Part shown: positions 30,395 to 38,321 of the stretch, piece by piece
Position numbering within the stretch: the stretch's first letter is position 1
Layout of the letters: every line of letters starts with the position of its first letter
NCBI GenBank assembly: GCA_019115845.1
Contig: DXCU01000095.1
Span: forward strand, 1-41,571
Source: Candidatus Rubneribacter avistercoris
GTDB lineage: Bacteria; Actinomycetota; Coriobacteriia; Coriobacteriales; Eggerthellaceae
Length of the DNA: 41,571 nucleotides
Direction of reading: 5' to 3'
The notes under the pieces: generated by a model
What the model was told of the DNA's origin: nothing
Database searches by the model: none
The model's input: only the letters and a program-made list of their open reading frames with translations
Translations under genes and position numbers: made by a program

Positions 30395-30572
30395 CATGCA
30401 TACTCGACAAACCATCATGGTCATCAGGCGTGACGGCCCGAAACGTTATTTCCCCATCCCGCAGAGGCCTGCCATGCTTGAAACATGAGGGCGCGGTGCG
30501 GCCGGAGGGGGAGGATGCGTCCGGACGCGCGTGGCGCCCCGACGGGCGACCCAGGAAGATGAGGAGGAGAGC

Positions 30573-33452
30573 ATGGGAAAACTCACCATGTCGCGCCGGA
30601 CGTTCGTGAAGGTTGCGGCCGTCACGTCCGCGGCGGGCGCGGTGGCGGGCGCGTCGCCGGGCCTGGCTGCGGCCGAGACGCCTGCCGACGCATCCGGGGA
30701 GGTCAAACGCATCCGCACCGGCTGCCGCGGCTGCGGCAAGATGGAGTGCGGCGTGATCGCGGTCGTGCAGGATGGGCGCGTGGTGCGCGTTGAGGGCGAC
30801 CCCACGGCGTTCCAGTCCATGGGCAACTGCTGCACGAAGTCTCAGGCCGCCGTGCAGGCGGCGTATCATCCCGACCGGCTGCACTACCCGATGAAGCGCA
30901 CGAACGACAAGGAATCGGACGATCCCGGCTGGGTGCGCATCAGCTGGGACGAGGCCATTTCGACCATCGTGTCGAAGTTCGACGAGCTGCAGGCCAAGTA
31001 CGGCGGCGAGAGCCTGTTCGGCATGTGCGGCACCTCGCGCGTGTGGTGCATGTTCGGCGCGTCGAACGGCATGTATCTGTGGGATTCCCCCAACATCGTG
31101 CAGGCGTGGCAGATCTGCAAGGGGCCGCGCCACTTCGGCACGCTCATGTGCTCGAGCTTCGCCGACAGCTGGATGGAGACGGTGGCGCATCCGGACGTGT
31201 ACGTGGCCTGGGGCGGCGCGTCGGAGCTGTCCAACTACGACGACAGCTGCCGCACCACGGTGGACGTGGCCACGCGCGCGAGCACGCACATCTGCGTGGA
31301 TCCGCGCGAGACGAACATGGGCAAGGAGGCCGACCACCAGCTGCACCTGCGCCCCGGCACCGACGGCGCCATGGCGCTGGCCTGGACGAACGTGGTCATC
31401 GAAAACGAGCTGTACGACGATCTGTTCACGAAGAAGTGGACGAACGGGCCCTTCCTGGTGGTCGAGGACATGGAGCCGAGCGGCTGGCTGGAGGCGTCGC
31501 CCATCGTCATGACGCCCTTCGAGCTGAAAACCCGCCTGCTCAAAGAGTCCGACCTGGTGGAGGGCGGCAGCCCGAAGCGCTTCATGGTGTGGGACAACCT
31601 GGCCGGCAAGCTCACGTACTTCGACGCCGAAACCGGTTTCTGGGAGGGCGAGGAGTGGACGCGCCCCACGGCGGGCAAGGAGGCACAGCAGGAAAACCTG
31701 GCGCCCGGCCTGCACCAAGGGTTCGTCATCGACCCCACGCCGTTTGATCCGGAGATAGACCCCGCCCTGTTCGGCGAGTTCGAGGTCACGCTCAAAGACG
31801 GCACGACGCACACGGCCCGTCCCGTGTTCGAGCTGTACGCCGAGCGCGCCGCCGAGTACGATCCGGACACCGTTGCCGAGATCACGGGCGTGCCCGCCGA
31901 CGCCATCCGCGAGGCGGCGCTCGCCTACGGCACGCGCCTGCATCCCGAGAAGGGCTACGGCAACGGCGGCATCCAGTACATGCTGGCCACCGAGCACGCC
32001 AACACCGCCATCCAGAACGTGCGCGCGCTCGACTACCTCACGGCCATCACCGGCAACTACGACACGCCGGCCGGCCAGCGCGCCTCCACGCGGGCGCCCA
32101 TCGAGGGCGGCCAGATGGGGTTCGCGAACAACGGCTCCGGCATGCCCATGCTCTCGCCCGGCCAGATGGACAAGCTGCTGGGCAGCGACGACATCCCGCT
32201 TCTGCAGTGGTGGGGCATGTGGGCCGACGCCACCGCCACGTGGAACGCCGTGCTCACGGGCGACCCGTACCCGGTGGTGGGCGCGTTCAACTCGTCGGGC
32301 AACTTCATGAACCAGTGCAACACGGGCATGGCCTGGGAGGCGCTCAAGAAGCTCGACTTCTACGTGGAGGCGAACCTCTGGCACACGCCCGGCGGCACCA
32401 CCTGCGACATCGTGCTGCCTGCGGCGCACTTCCTGGAGCTTTCCAGCCCGCGTTCGTCGCAGGGCGCGTCGGGCGCGATGGGTGCCACGGTGAAGTGCAT
32501 CGATCCGCCCGCCGAGGCGAAGTTCGACGGCGAGATCATCGAGATGCTCTACAAGGAGAAGGGTCTTCCGTACAACATCGTTCCGGGTTTCCCGGAGTAT
32601 CCCAGCGTGGAGGAGATGCTCGACATGGCCGTGGCCGGCTTCGAGCCGAAGGGCTGGAAGGTGTTCGAGGAGCGGTTCCAAGAGCACGGTTGGTGGGACT
32701 GCAAGGAAACCGAACCCGAGCTGTGGGGCACGTACCGCCGCTACGAAACGGGCGCCATGCGTGCGCGCAACGCGGGCGGCTTCGTGGGCAGCCAGGGCGA
32801 TTGGCTGCCCGGCTTCTACACGCCCACCAAAAAGATAGAGATCTGGTCCACGGTCATGGAGTCCTACCACCCCGACGGCCAGTGGAACCTGCCCACGTAC
32901 ATGGAGCCGCCGCACAGCCCGGTGAGCGATCCGGACATGTACGCGGAGTACCCGCTCATCATCACCACGGGCCGGCGCATTCCGGTGTACTTCCATAGCG
33001 AGCACCGGCAGCTGCCCTGGTGCCGCGAGCTGTGGCCGGTGCCGCGCGTGGAGATCAACCCCGACGATGCGGCGGAATACGGTATCGAACAGGGAGATTG
33101 GGTGTGGATAGAGACGCCCTACGGCAAGATTCGCGAGGTGGCCGACCTGTACTACGGCGTGCGCAAGGGCACCATCAACTGCGAGCACCAATGGTGGTTC
33201 CCCGAGCTGGAGCAAAACGGCAAGGGGCACGAGCTGTGCGCCGTGAACCACCTCATAGACCCGTGGGCGCGCGATCCGCACTGCGGCGCATCCAACTTGC
33301 GCGCCTACCTGGGCAAAATCTACAAGGCCACGCCGGAGAACTCGCCGTTTGGCAATCCGGTACCCTGCGGCAACGACGGCACGGAGATCATCCACGACTC
33401 GTCCGACCCGCGCTTGAAGGAATGGCTGCCCGTCTACGAAGGGAGGGAGTGA
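30573..33452 (+). CDS. Molybdopterin oxidoreductase, catechol-dehydroxylase-like, cassette 2
   Basis: This 959-residue paralogue of the enzyme at 22426 has a Tat motif, SRRTFVK (residues 7-13), with a cleavable-looking signal ending near AAAETPADA. The [4Fe-4S] ligands are Cys51, Cys54, Cys59 and Cys87. Cys182 in WQICKGPR is the candidate Mo ligand. The C-terminal domain contains FHSEHRQLPWCRELWPVPRVE and ends KATPENSPFGNPVPCGNDGT, as in cassette 1. The middle differs most, which is where substrate choice would lie. ATG 30573 follows GAGGAGGAG. The ferredoxin gene starts four bases after the stop region. Catechol-like aromatic reduction is a family inference; the substrate is unknown. Confidence 0.85.
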   Translation: MGKLTMSRRTFVKVAAVTSAAGAVAGASPGLAAAETPADASGEVKRIRTGCRGCGKMECGVIAVVQDGRVVRVEGDPTAFQSMGNCCTKSQAAVQAAYHPDRLHYPMKRTNDKESDDPGWVRISWDEAISTIVSKFDELQAKYGGESLFGMCGTSRVWCMFGASNGMYLWDSPNIVQAWQICKGPRHFGTLMCSSFADSWMETVAHPDVYVAWGGASELSNYDDSCRTTVDVATRASTHICVDPRETNMGKEADHQLHLRPGTDGAMALAWTNVVIENELYDDLFTKKWTNGPFLVVEDMEPSGWLEASPIVMTPFELKTRLLKESDLVEGGSPKRFMVWDNLAGKLTYFDAETGFWEGEEWTRPTAGKEAQQENLAPGLHQGFVIDPTPFDPEIDPALFGEFEVTLKDGTTHTARPVFELYAERAAEYDPDTVAEITGVPADAIREAALAYGTRLHPEKGYGNGGIQYMLATEHANTAIQNVRALDYLTAITGNYDTPAGQRASTRAPIEGGQMGFANNGSGMPMLSPGQMDKLLGSDDIPLLQWWGMWADATATWNAVLTGDPYPVVGAFNSSGNFMNQCNTGMAWEALKKLDFYVEANLWHTPGGTTCDIVLPAAHFLELSSPRSSQGASGAMGATVKCIDPPAEAKFDGEIIEMLYKEKGLPYNIVPGFPEYPSVEEMLDMAVAGFEPKGWKVFEERFQEHGWWDCKETEPELWGTYRRYETGAMRARNAGGFVGSQGDWLPGFYTPTKKIEIWSTVMESYHPDGQWNLPTYMEPPHSPVSDPDMYAEYPLIITTGRRIPVYFHSEHRQLPWCRELWPVPRVEINPDDAAEYGIEQGDWVWIETPYGKIREVADLYYGVRKGTINCEHQWWFPELEQNGKGHELCAVNHLIDPWARDPHCGASNLRAYLGKIYKATPENSPFGNPVPCGNDGTEIIHDSSDPRLKEWLPVYEGRE

Positions 33453-33455
33453 CCC

Positions 33456-34085
33456 ATGACGCGCTACGCTATCGCCACCGACCTGAACCGCTGCGTGGGG
33501 TGCCTTGCATGCTCGGTCGCGTGCAAGGCGGTGAACGACGTGCCGGTGGGCAGCTTCTGGAACAAGACGCTGCGCATTGGGCCGAACGCCTCCATCGAAG
33601 GGACGGGGGACGCGGCTTCCTATATGTACTTTCTGACCGTGCAGTGCCAGCACTGCGACCATCCCGAGTGTGTTGAGGTGTGCCCCACGGGCGCCTCGCA
33701 TAAGCTTGAGGACGGCACGGTGCAGATCGACAAGAGCAAGTGCATCGGCTGCCAGTTCTGCGCTATGGCCTGCCCCTACAACGTGCGGTATTTGAACGAG
33801 GAGGAGCGCGTGGTGGAGAAGTGCACCTTATGCGAGCAGAAGATAGCGCAGGGCGAACTGCCGCAGTGCGTGAGCCAGTGCGGCGGCATGGCGCGCTTCT
33901 TCGGCGACCTCGATCAGGGGCTGGAGAGCTTCGAGGGAGCCGAGAACGGCACCGAGCGCATCAAGCTCGGCGAGTTCGCGATGCCGTTCTCCGATGCCGA
34001 CGTGCATCATCTGCCGAACGTGGGCAACAACCCGGCGTTCGTGTACATCCTGCGCGATCACGAGTGGATGGGAGGGGGAGAGTAA
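33456..34085 (+). CDS. Four-cluster ferredoxin subunit, cassette 2
   Basis: This 209-residue DmsB-type protein has cysteine groups CVGCLACSVAC, CQHCDHPECVEVC, CIGCQFCAMAC and CTLCEQ...CVSQC. The segment LEDGTVQIDKSKCIGCQFCA is identical in all three cassettes. It is shorter than the cassette 1 protein after the last cluster. ATG 33456 follows GGGAGGGAG. Its stop overlaps the anchor start (TAATG). Confidence 0.9.
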   Translation: MTRYAIATDLNRCVGCLACSVACKAVNDVPVGSFWNKTLRIGPNASIEGTGDAASYMYFLTVQCQHCDHPECVEVCPTGASHKLEDGTVQIDKSKCIGCQFCAMACPYNVRYLNEEERVVEKCTLCEQKIAQGELPQCVSQCGGMARFFGDLDQGLESFEGAENGTERIKLGEFAMPFSDADVHHLPNVGNNPAFVYILRDHEWMGGGE

Positions 34086-34954
34086 TGGAGCTTCAATGGC
34101 CTTTGATCCTGTTCACCACGCTGGTGGCGTGGAGCGCGGGGCTGTTCGGGACGCAGGCTGTGCTGGCGGCCGGCGGGCGCGCCAAGAAGTCCCAGGTTCC
34201 GGCTTGGATCGCGTCGGCGGTCCTTCTGGCCGCCGGCGGGATCGCGGTGTTCTTCCACCTGGAGCACTGGGAGAGGATCTTCAACGGCTTCGGGCACCTC
34301 ACGAGCGGGATCACCCAGGAGCTCATAGCGATCGTGGTGCTGGCGGTCGTGGCGGTCGCCTACCTGGTGGCGATGCGCAGGAGCGACGACGGCGCCACCG
34401 TCCCGAAGTGGCTCTGCTGGGTCGCGGTCGCCGTGTGCGTGGTCCTCGTCGCGGTCATGGCGCACAGCTACATGATGGCCGCCCGCCCCGCCTGGGACAG
34501 CGTGCTGTGGGTCCTCTACGTGCTGGGCAACGCCTGCGCCCTCGGCCCCTGCGCCATGGCGCTGATCATGGCAGCGGTCGGCGACGAGACGGCGCCCGCC
34601 GGCCTGCCGGCCCTCGTCGGCACGGCGGTCGGAGCCGTGACGGCCGTGGCCTTCGCCGCCTCCCTGCAGGCCAGCGCCGGCGCCTTCGCCGAGGTGGGCT
34701 TCTACTTCGACCCCACCCACCCCACGGCCGGCATGGCGGATGCTGCAAGTGTGGTGGCCGCCCAGGCGCCGCTCCTCTGGGCGGGCGCCGTGGTGATCGG
34801 CGGCCTGGTTCCGCTGGCCGCCGCCTTCATGGGCAGGAGGTCCGGCAACTGGAGGCTCTGGGGCGCCGTGGCCGTGGCATGCGCCCTCGCGGGCGCCATC
34901 GCCCTGCGCGTGGTGTTCTACGAGCTGGGCCTCAGCGTGTTCATGTTCTACTAG
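34085..34954 (+). CDS. DmsC-type membrane anchor, cassette 2
   Basis: This 289-residue, eight-span DmsC-family anchor is the partner of the ferredoxin encoded just before it. The protein is very close to the cassette 1 anchor, and its C terminus equals that of the partial gene at 1-76. Codon use is strongly G/C-ending, unlike the cassette 1 copy. The family takes electrons from menaquinol at the outer membrane face; that role is inferred from family membership. Confidence 0.9.
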   Translation: MELQWPLILFTTLVAWSAGLFGTQAVLAAGGRAKKSQVPAWIASAVLLAAGGIAVFFHLEHWERIFNGFGHLTSGITQELIAIVVLAVVAVAYLVAMRRSDDGATVPKWLCWVAVAVCVVLVAVMAHSYMMAARPAWDSVLWVLYVLGNACALGPCAMALIMAAVGDETAPAGLPALVGTAVGAVTAVAFAASLQASAGAFAEVGFYFDPTHPTAGMADAASVVAAQAPLLWAGAVVIGGLVPLAAAFMGRRSGNWRLWGAVAVACALAGAIALRVVFYELGLSVFMFY

Positions 34955-34962
34955 GCCCCGGC

Positions 34963-35002
34963 CGGAGGGGGCGCCGCGCGGGGCGGGGCCGCGCCCCCTC
35001 CG
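34963..35002 (+). terminator. Hairpin after the cassette 2 anchor gene
   Basis: CGGAGGGGGCGC (34963-34974) pairs perfectly over 12 bases with GCGCCCCCTCCG (34991-35002), eight bases after the stop codon. The arms differ from those after the other anchors. Confidence 0.6.
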
Positions 35003-35074
35003 CCCCGCCGCAGGATCCCTCCGGCCCGCGCCCTCCCCGCCAAGTCGCCGACGACGCGGGTCGGTCGCTTTCGC

Positions 35075-35235
35075 AAGTTGGTCACAAACTGCGCCCTATG
35101 GCACTCCGCGCGCCTGATCCGGCGCGTCGGTGGGCCGCACGATTCTCGCGACCTGGGGATTCTCCGGGCGCGAGGGGCGCCGAGGGCGCGAAACCGGCCC
35201 CGCGCGTGCCACAGGGCGCGGTTTGTGACCAATTC
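35075..35235. repeat. Inverted-repeat element with 101-bp core, copy 2, core flipped
   Basis: Arms 35075-35104 and 35206-35235 correspond to those of copy 1 at 445-605. Left arms of both copies read CCTATGGCAC and right arms (complement) CCTGTGGCAC, so arms stay with their flanks. The 101-bp core (35105-35205) matches copy 1 only after reverse complementing, at roughly three of four positions. Confidence 0.8.
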
Positions 35236-35344
35236 GCGGATGGTACCCCGCCGGGTGGCGCTCTGCCGGGTCGTTTCCGGCGGGGTCCGGGCCTATGGCA
35301 GAAGACGGGGATGCTGTCATCCAGCCGCCCTGACATCGTTCGAC

Positions 35345-35361
35345 CCTGACGTTATCCCCGG
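35345..35361. repeat. Partial GTGAC-type repeat unit
   Basis: CCTGACGTTATCCCCGG is a single worn unit of the family seen at 260-360, 27031-27186 and 29234-29283, eleven bases before the hairpin element. Confidence 0.5.
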
Positions 35362-35371
35362 CCTCTGTTGC

Positions 35372-35460
35372 ATCCCAAGCGCCCCGAGCGGGTGCGGCCT
35401 TCCCTTCCCCCAATCCCCCTTGCAAACAGGAAGGCCGTTTCCGCTCGGGGCGCTTGGGAT
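35372..35460. repeat. Long hairpin with conserved loop, copy 3
   Basis: The outer stem is perfect over 20 bases (ATCCCAAGCGCCCCGAGCGG with 35441-35460). An inner stem, GGCCTTCC/GGAAGGCC, follows, and the loop is CCCCAATCCCCCTTGCAAAC. It lies between two convergent transcripts and could end either. Confidence 0.8.
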
Positions 35461-35485
35461 GCGGCGCGCATGCCCGCCGCGAGCA

Positions 35486-36268
35486 TCACGGCTCTCTGCT
35501 CATGTTGTCCCACGTGTCAATTGTTTCCACCATGCAGAAATCGACGAAGCTATCCAGGTCGCCTTCCTCGCAGAATGCGTCAAGTGCGCCGTAGTAGGCC
35601 ATTCTGTTCTGCTCGTGCACAACGAGCGGAGGGCAGCCCGTCTTGATGAGGCAGATGTTCTGGAGAAGCCGCGCGCATCGACCGTTGCCGTCCGCAAAGG
35701 GATGGATTTCAACCAGCTTGGCATGTGCGTAGCAGGAGACGATGAGGCGGCTGCGGACGCTTTCCCGCGCTGTTGGGAAAAGCTCCCTGTTCACTTCGTC
35801 AAGGAGTTCCCGAACCGCGCCCTCCACATCTTCGGATGCGTACCCGACGTTGCCGGCGACGACGTAGTCCCCTCGCTTGAACGTGCCGGGGCGCTCGCCC
35901 TTGGCCCATCTTGCCTCGTCGTACGTTCCTGCGGTCAGCGTGGCGTGCGCGCGCAGAAGGTCGGCAGGTTCCAGAGGGGCATGCGAAGCGCTCAGATCCA
36001 GCGCCTCCTGCCAGGCGGTTTTGAGATTCGCGATTTCGAAGATAGTCCTCGGGTCTCCGGTGAACCCTACAATGCGCCCGTGTTCGAAGATTTCCTTGGT
36101 GTCGTGATAGGTGATCTCGTCGTTTTCGATTTTGCCCGAGTTGTACGAGAAGGCGAGCGGGAAGGATTCCTCCAGATAGAGGCGCCGGTCAACGTCGGCG
36201 AGCGCGCGCCACCACGCCGCGATCTTGCTGTAGGCGTTTTGGATTGGCGGGGGAGCGTTGCCGGTCAT
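35486..36268 (-). CDS. Fic-family AMP transferase-type protein
   Basis: This 260-residue protein has the full Fic catalytic motif HPFADGNGR (residues 189-197), with His189 as catalytic base. An N-terminal SGKIEN (residues 44-49) fits the inhibitory (S/T)xxxE(G/N) motif of class II Fic proteins, so it is probably autoinhibited. The N-terminal IAAWWRALADVDRRLYLEESF also suits Fic/DOC proteins with an attached N-terminal domain. ATG 36268 overlaps the stop of a small upstream gene (ATGA). The target protein is unknown. Fic proteins usually transfer AMP, or other nucleotide parts, to hydroxyl side chains. Confidence 0.88.
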   Translation of the reverse strand: MTGNAPPPIQNAYSKIAAWWRALADVDRRLYLEESFPLAFSYNSGKIENDEITYHDTKEIFEHGRIVGFTGDPRTIFEIANLKTAWQEALDLSASHAPLEPADLLRAHATLTAGTYDEARWAKGERPGTFKRGDYVVAGNVGYASEDVEGAVRELLDEVNRELFPTARESVRSRLIVSCYAHAKLVEIHPFADGNGRCARLLQNICLIKTGCPPLVVHEQNRMAYYGALDAFCEEGDLDSFVDFCMVETIDTWDNMSREP

Positions 36269-36486
36269 GATCGGCCGGCCTCCAGGTAGTCGGAAAGGCG
36301 TGGTTTTCCTTTGCGGTTTGCGGGTGTGGCGGTTGGGCGCGAATGGCCCTTGCGCTCCCCGCTTTGGGACAGCAGTCTGATGTCCCCCCGTTTGCATGCG
36401 GCGGACAGGCTGCCGAACGCGGTGATATGGCGCAGAAGCTGCTCGTCGGTGAGCATGATTCCGTCCTTGTCTACCCAAATCCTCAC
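36265..36486 (-). CDS. Small protein coupled to the Fic gene
   Basis: I do not recognise this 73-residue protein. It starts with GTG after GGAGG at good distance, and its stop overlaps the Fic start by four bases, so it is real by context. The first 40 residues (IWVDKDGIMLTDEQLLRHIT, then AFGSLSAACKRGDIRLLSQS) look helical; the rest is basic and ends KPRLSDYLEAGRS. A TATGAT box on the minus strand (36528-36533) could be its -10. Its size and coupling suggest a partner or modulator of Fic, but Fic already carries its own inhibitory motif. Confidence 0.65.
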   Translation of the reverse strand: MRIWVDKDGIMLTDEQLLRHITAFGSLSAACKRGDIRLLSQSGERKGHSRPTATPANRKGKPRLSDYLEAGRS

Positions 36487-36639
36487 GCAACGCCTCCTGC
36501 CTTGCCTTGCTTCGTTCCGTCTGCGCTATCATACCTCCGCAACAGCGGCCCCTGGCGACCGACGTATAAAAATCACCACCTGGCGCATCCCCGCGCATCC
36601 GAAAGCATTCAGGGATCCAGCGCCCTTTCTGCGCGCAGG

Positions 36640-38067
36640 CTAGCGGCCCTTGGCCTGCTCCTTCTCTGTGTCAAACAAATCCAGCAGCTCCTGGCGGGTG
36701 TGGATGCCCATCTTCTGGTAGATGCGTCGCAGGTAGGTGTTCACGGTGCCCTGCGACACGTACAGCTCCTCCGCCGTCCGCTTGATGCTGCGGCCTTTGA
36801 CAAGCTGCGCCATCACCTCGGTCTCCCGCTCGGAGAGCTTGTAGCGTCCGGACAGCTGCGCGATCACGGAAGGTTTAGCTTCCTCGCGAGGCTCGTCGTG
36901 CGCTGCGGACTCCTGCTTCGCGTCGTTGCGCACGATGAGGCATACGGCAAACCCCAGCACCGCGACAATCTGGCACGCGAACACCAAAACGAACAGCTCC
37001 ACTGCGAACACGTCGTCGGCGCGCGAGCTGGCGAACGTGAGCACGAGGAAGTTGCTCGCGGCCGACGCGACGGAGTACACGCTCCTGCCGAACGCGAACA
37101 GCTGGATCACCGAGCAGGCGTAGTGCTTGGCCACCACGATGAAGGCGACGACGAACACGAGGTTGTAGCAGGCAAGCCCCATGGAGCTTAACGTGGCCTG
37201 CTTGTCGGGCAGCGCGAACGCGACGGCGAACACGCCTGCGCACACGATGAGCGACACCAGGGGCAGGGGCGAGAAGCTGTTCGCCTGCGTCTTTCTGAGC
37301 AGGTAGCTTTGCGCGAAGGTGATGGCGGACGCGGCGAGCAGGGTAAGCCCTATCTCGGCCAGAAAGAAGAAGTAGAACGGCGTTGAAAGCTCGTCTGCCC
37401 TTGTGAACCGCGTGAGCGAAAGCAGGATGCCCGAGGCCACGCAGAACAGCCCCGTGGTCGCAAGGACCTCGGCGATCGTCGGCGCCCGCGCCCCCTCCAC
37501 GGCTATCGGCGCGGAGGGCGAGGTCTTGTTGGCATGCAGGATGGCCGCCAGATGCGCGAGCGGCAGCGCCACGAACAGCGCGTAGCGCAGCGGCAGGGGC
37601 GCCCAGAGCAGAAGGGCGGTGCCGATGCCGGTCACGGACAGGATGCCCGGGATCTTCTTGACGATGATCTCCAAATCGAAGTCGGAGAGCACTTTGAGCC
37701 AGGAGACGAGCAGCACGTCGAGCAGCACGTGGGTGGCCAGCGAGGCGGCGTGCCGCAGCGTCTCGCCGCGGTCGGTGGACACCATGACGAGCGATCCGGC
37801 AAGGGCAAGAAGCGTGGCCGCCGCAACGAGGGGCGGTTTGGTGGCAAGGGGCGCCAAGCGCTTGTGGAACAGCCCCACGGCCGCCATGCACGCCGCTATG
37901 ATGAGCGGCGAGAAAAACGAGAAGAACACCGACGGAGAGACGCTGGCCGACTGGTTCTGCACGAACGACCCGTGAAGCGTCACGTACACCCATGTCGAGT
38001 ACAGCCCGAATCCGTAGAGGACCGTCGCCTGACGGTCGATCTCGTGTTGCCGCAACGATGCGCGCAT
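36640..38067 (-). CDS. LuxR-type regulator with multi-span membrane domain
   Basis: This 475-residue protein has about 12 hydrophobic spans over residues 10-390, a short charged linker (NDAKQESAAHDEPREEAKPS) and a C-terminal LuxR/GerE domain (LSERETEVMAQLVKGRSIKRTAEELYVSQGTVNTYLRRIYQKMGIHTRQ). ATG 38067 follows GGAGGGGG. It diverges from the cassette 3 catalytic gene and is the likely regulator of that cassette. It shares little sequence with the other two membrane regulators outside the HTH, in line with a different ligand. Confidence 0.88.
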   Translation of the reverse strand: MRASLRQHEIDRQATVLYGFGLYSTWVYVTLHGSFVQNQSASVSPSVFFSFFSPLIIAACMAAVGLFHKRLAPLATKPPLVAAATLLALAGSLVMVSTDRGETLRHAASLATHVLLDVLLVSWLKVLSDFDLEIIVKKIPGILSVTGIGTALLLWAPLPLRYALFVALPLAHLAAILHANKTSPSAPIAVEGARAPTIAEVLATTGLFCVASGILLSLTRFTRADELSTPFYFFFLAEIGLTLLAASAITFAQSYLLRKTQANSFSPLPLVSLIVCAGVFAVAFALPDKQATLSSMGLACYNLVFVVAFIVVAKHYACSVIQLFAFGRSVYSVASAASNFLVLTFASSRADDVFAVELFVLVFACQIVAVLGFAVCLIVRNDAKQESAAHDEPREEAKPSVIAQLSGRYKLSERETEVMAQLVKGRSIKRTAEELYVSQGTVNTYLRRIYQKMGIHTRQELLDLFDTEKEQAKGR

Positions 38068-38158
38068 GGCCCCCTCCTGCTCTCGCCCATCCCGGTGCCG
38101 ATTGTATCACCGCGCAGCCTCGCGGCCGCTCTGGCAAAGGGTCGAATCCGCGCGCCCA

Positions 38159-38203
38159 GGCAGTTTCATAAGATTTCAGGACAAGGAACCGGCAGTTCAT
38201 AAG
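38159..38203. promoter_or_regulatory. Direct repeats in the divergent gap before cassette 3
   Basis: GGCAGTTTCATAAG (38159-38172) and GGCAGTTCATAAG (38191-38203) are near-identical. Their CATAAG ends are 31 bases apart, close to three helical turns. They lie between the LuxR-type gene and cassette 3 and are candidate activator sites. Confidence 0.5.
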
Positions 38204-38321
38204 CTTCGTGAGACGCGGTTTTCCCGTTCGGCGCGTAGGGTTTGGCATGCGGAGGCCGCACGGGCAGCCGCCGGGACGGCCCGCTTCGCGGGGCGCTCCC
38301 GTTGGAAGAGGAGAGGAGGAC

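Larger units (their letters stand above)
34955..35485. other. Gene-free repeat region between cassette 2 and the Fic gene
   Basis: I see no gene here. It holds a terminator-like hairpin (34963-35002), the second inverted-repeat element (35075-35235), a partial GTGAC-type unit (35345-35361) and the best conserved-loop hairpin (35372-35460). The order of the last three resembles 260-794, with the repeat unit displaced. Confidence 0.7.
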
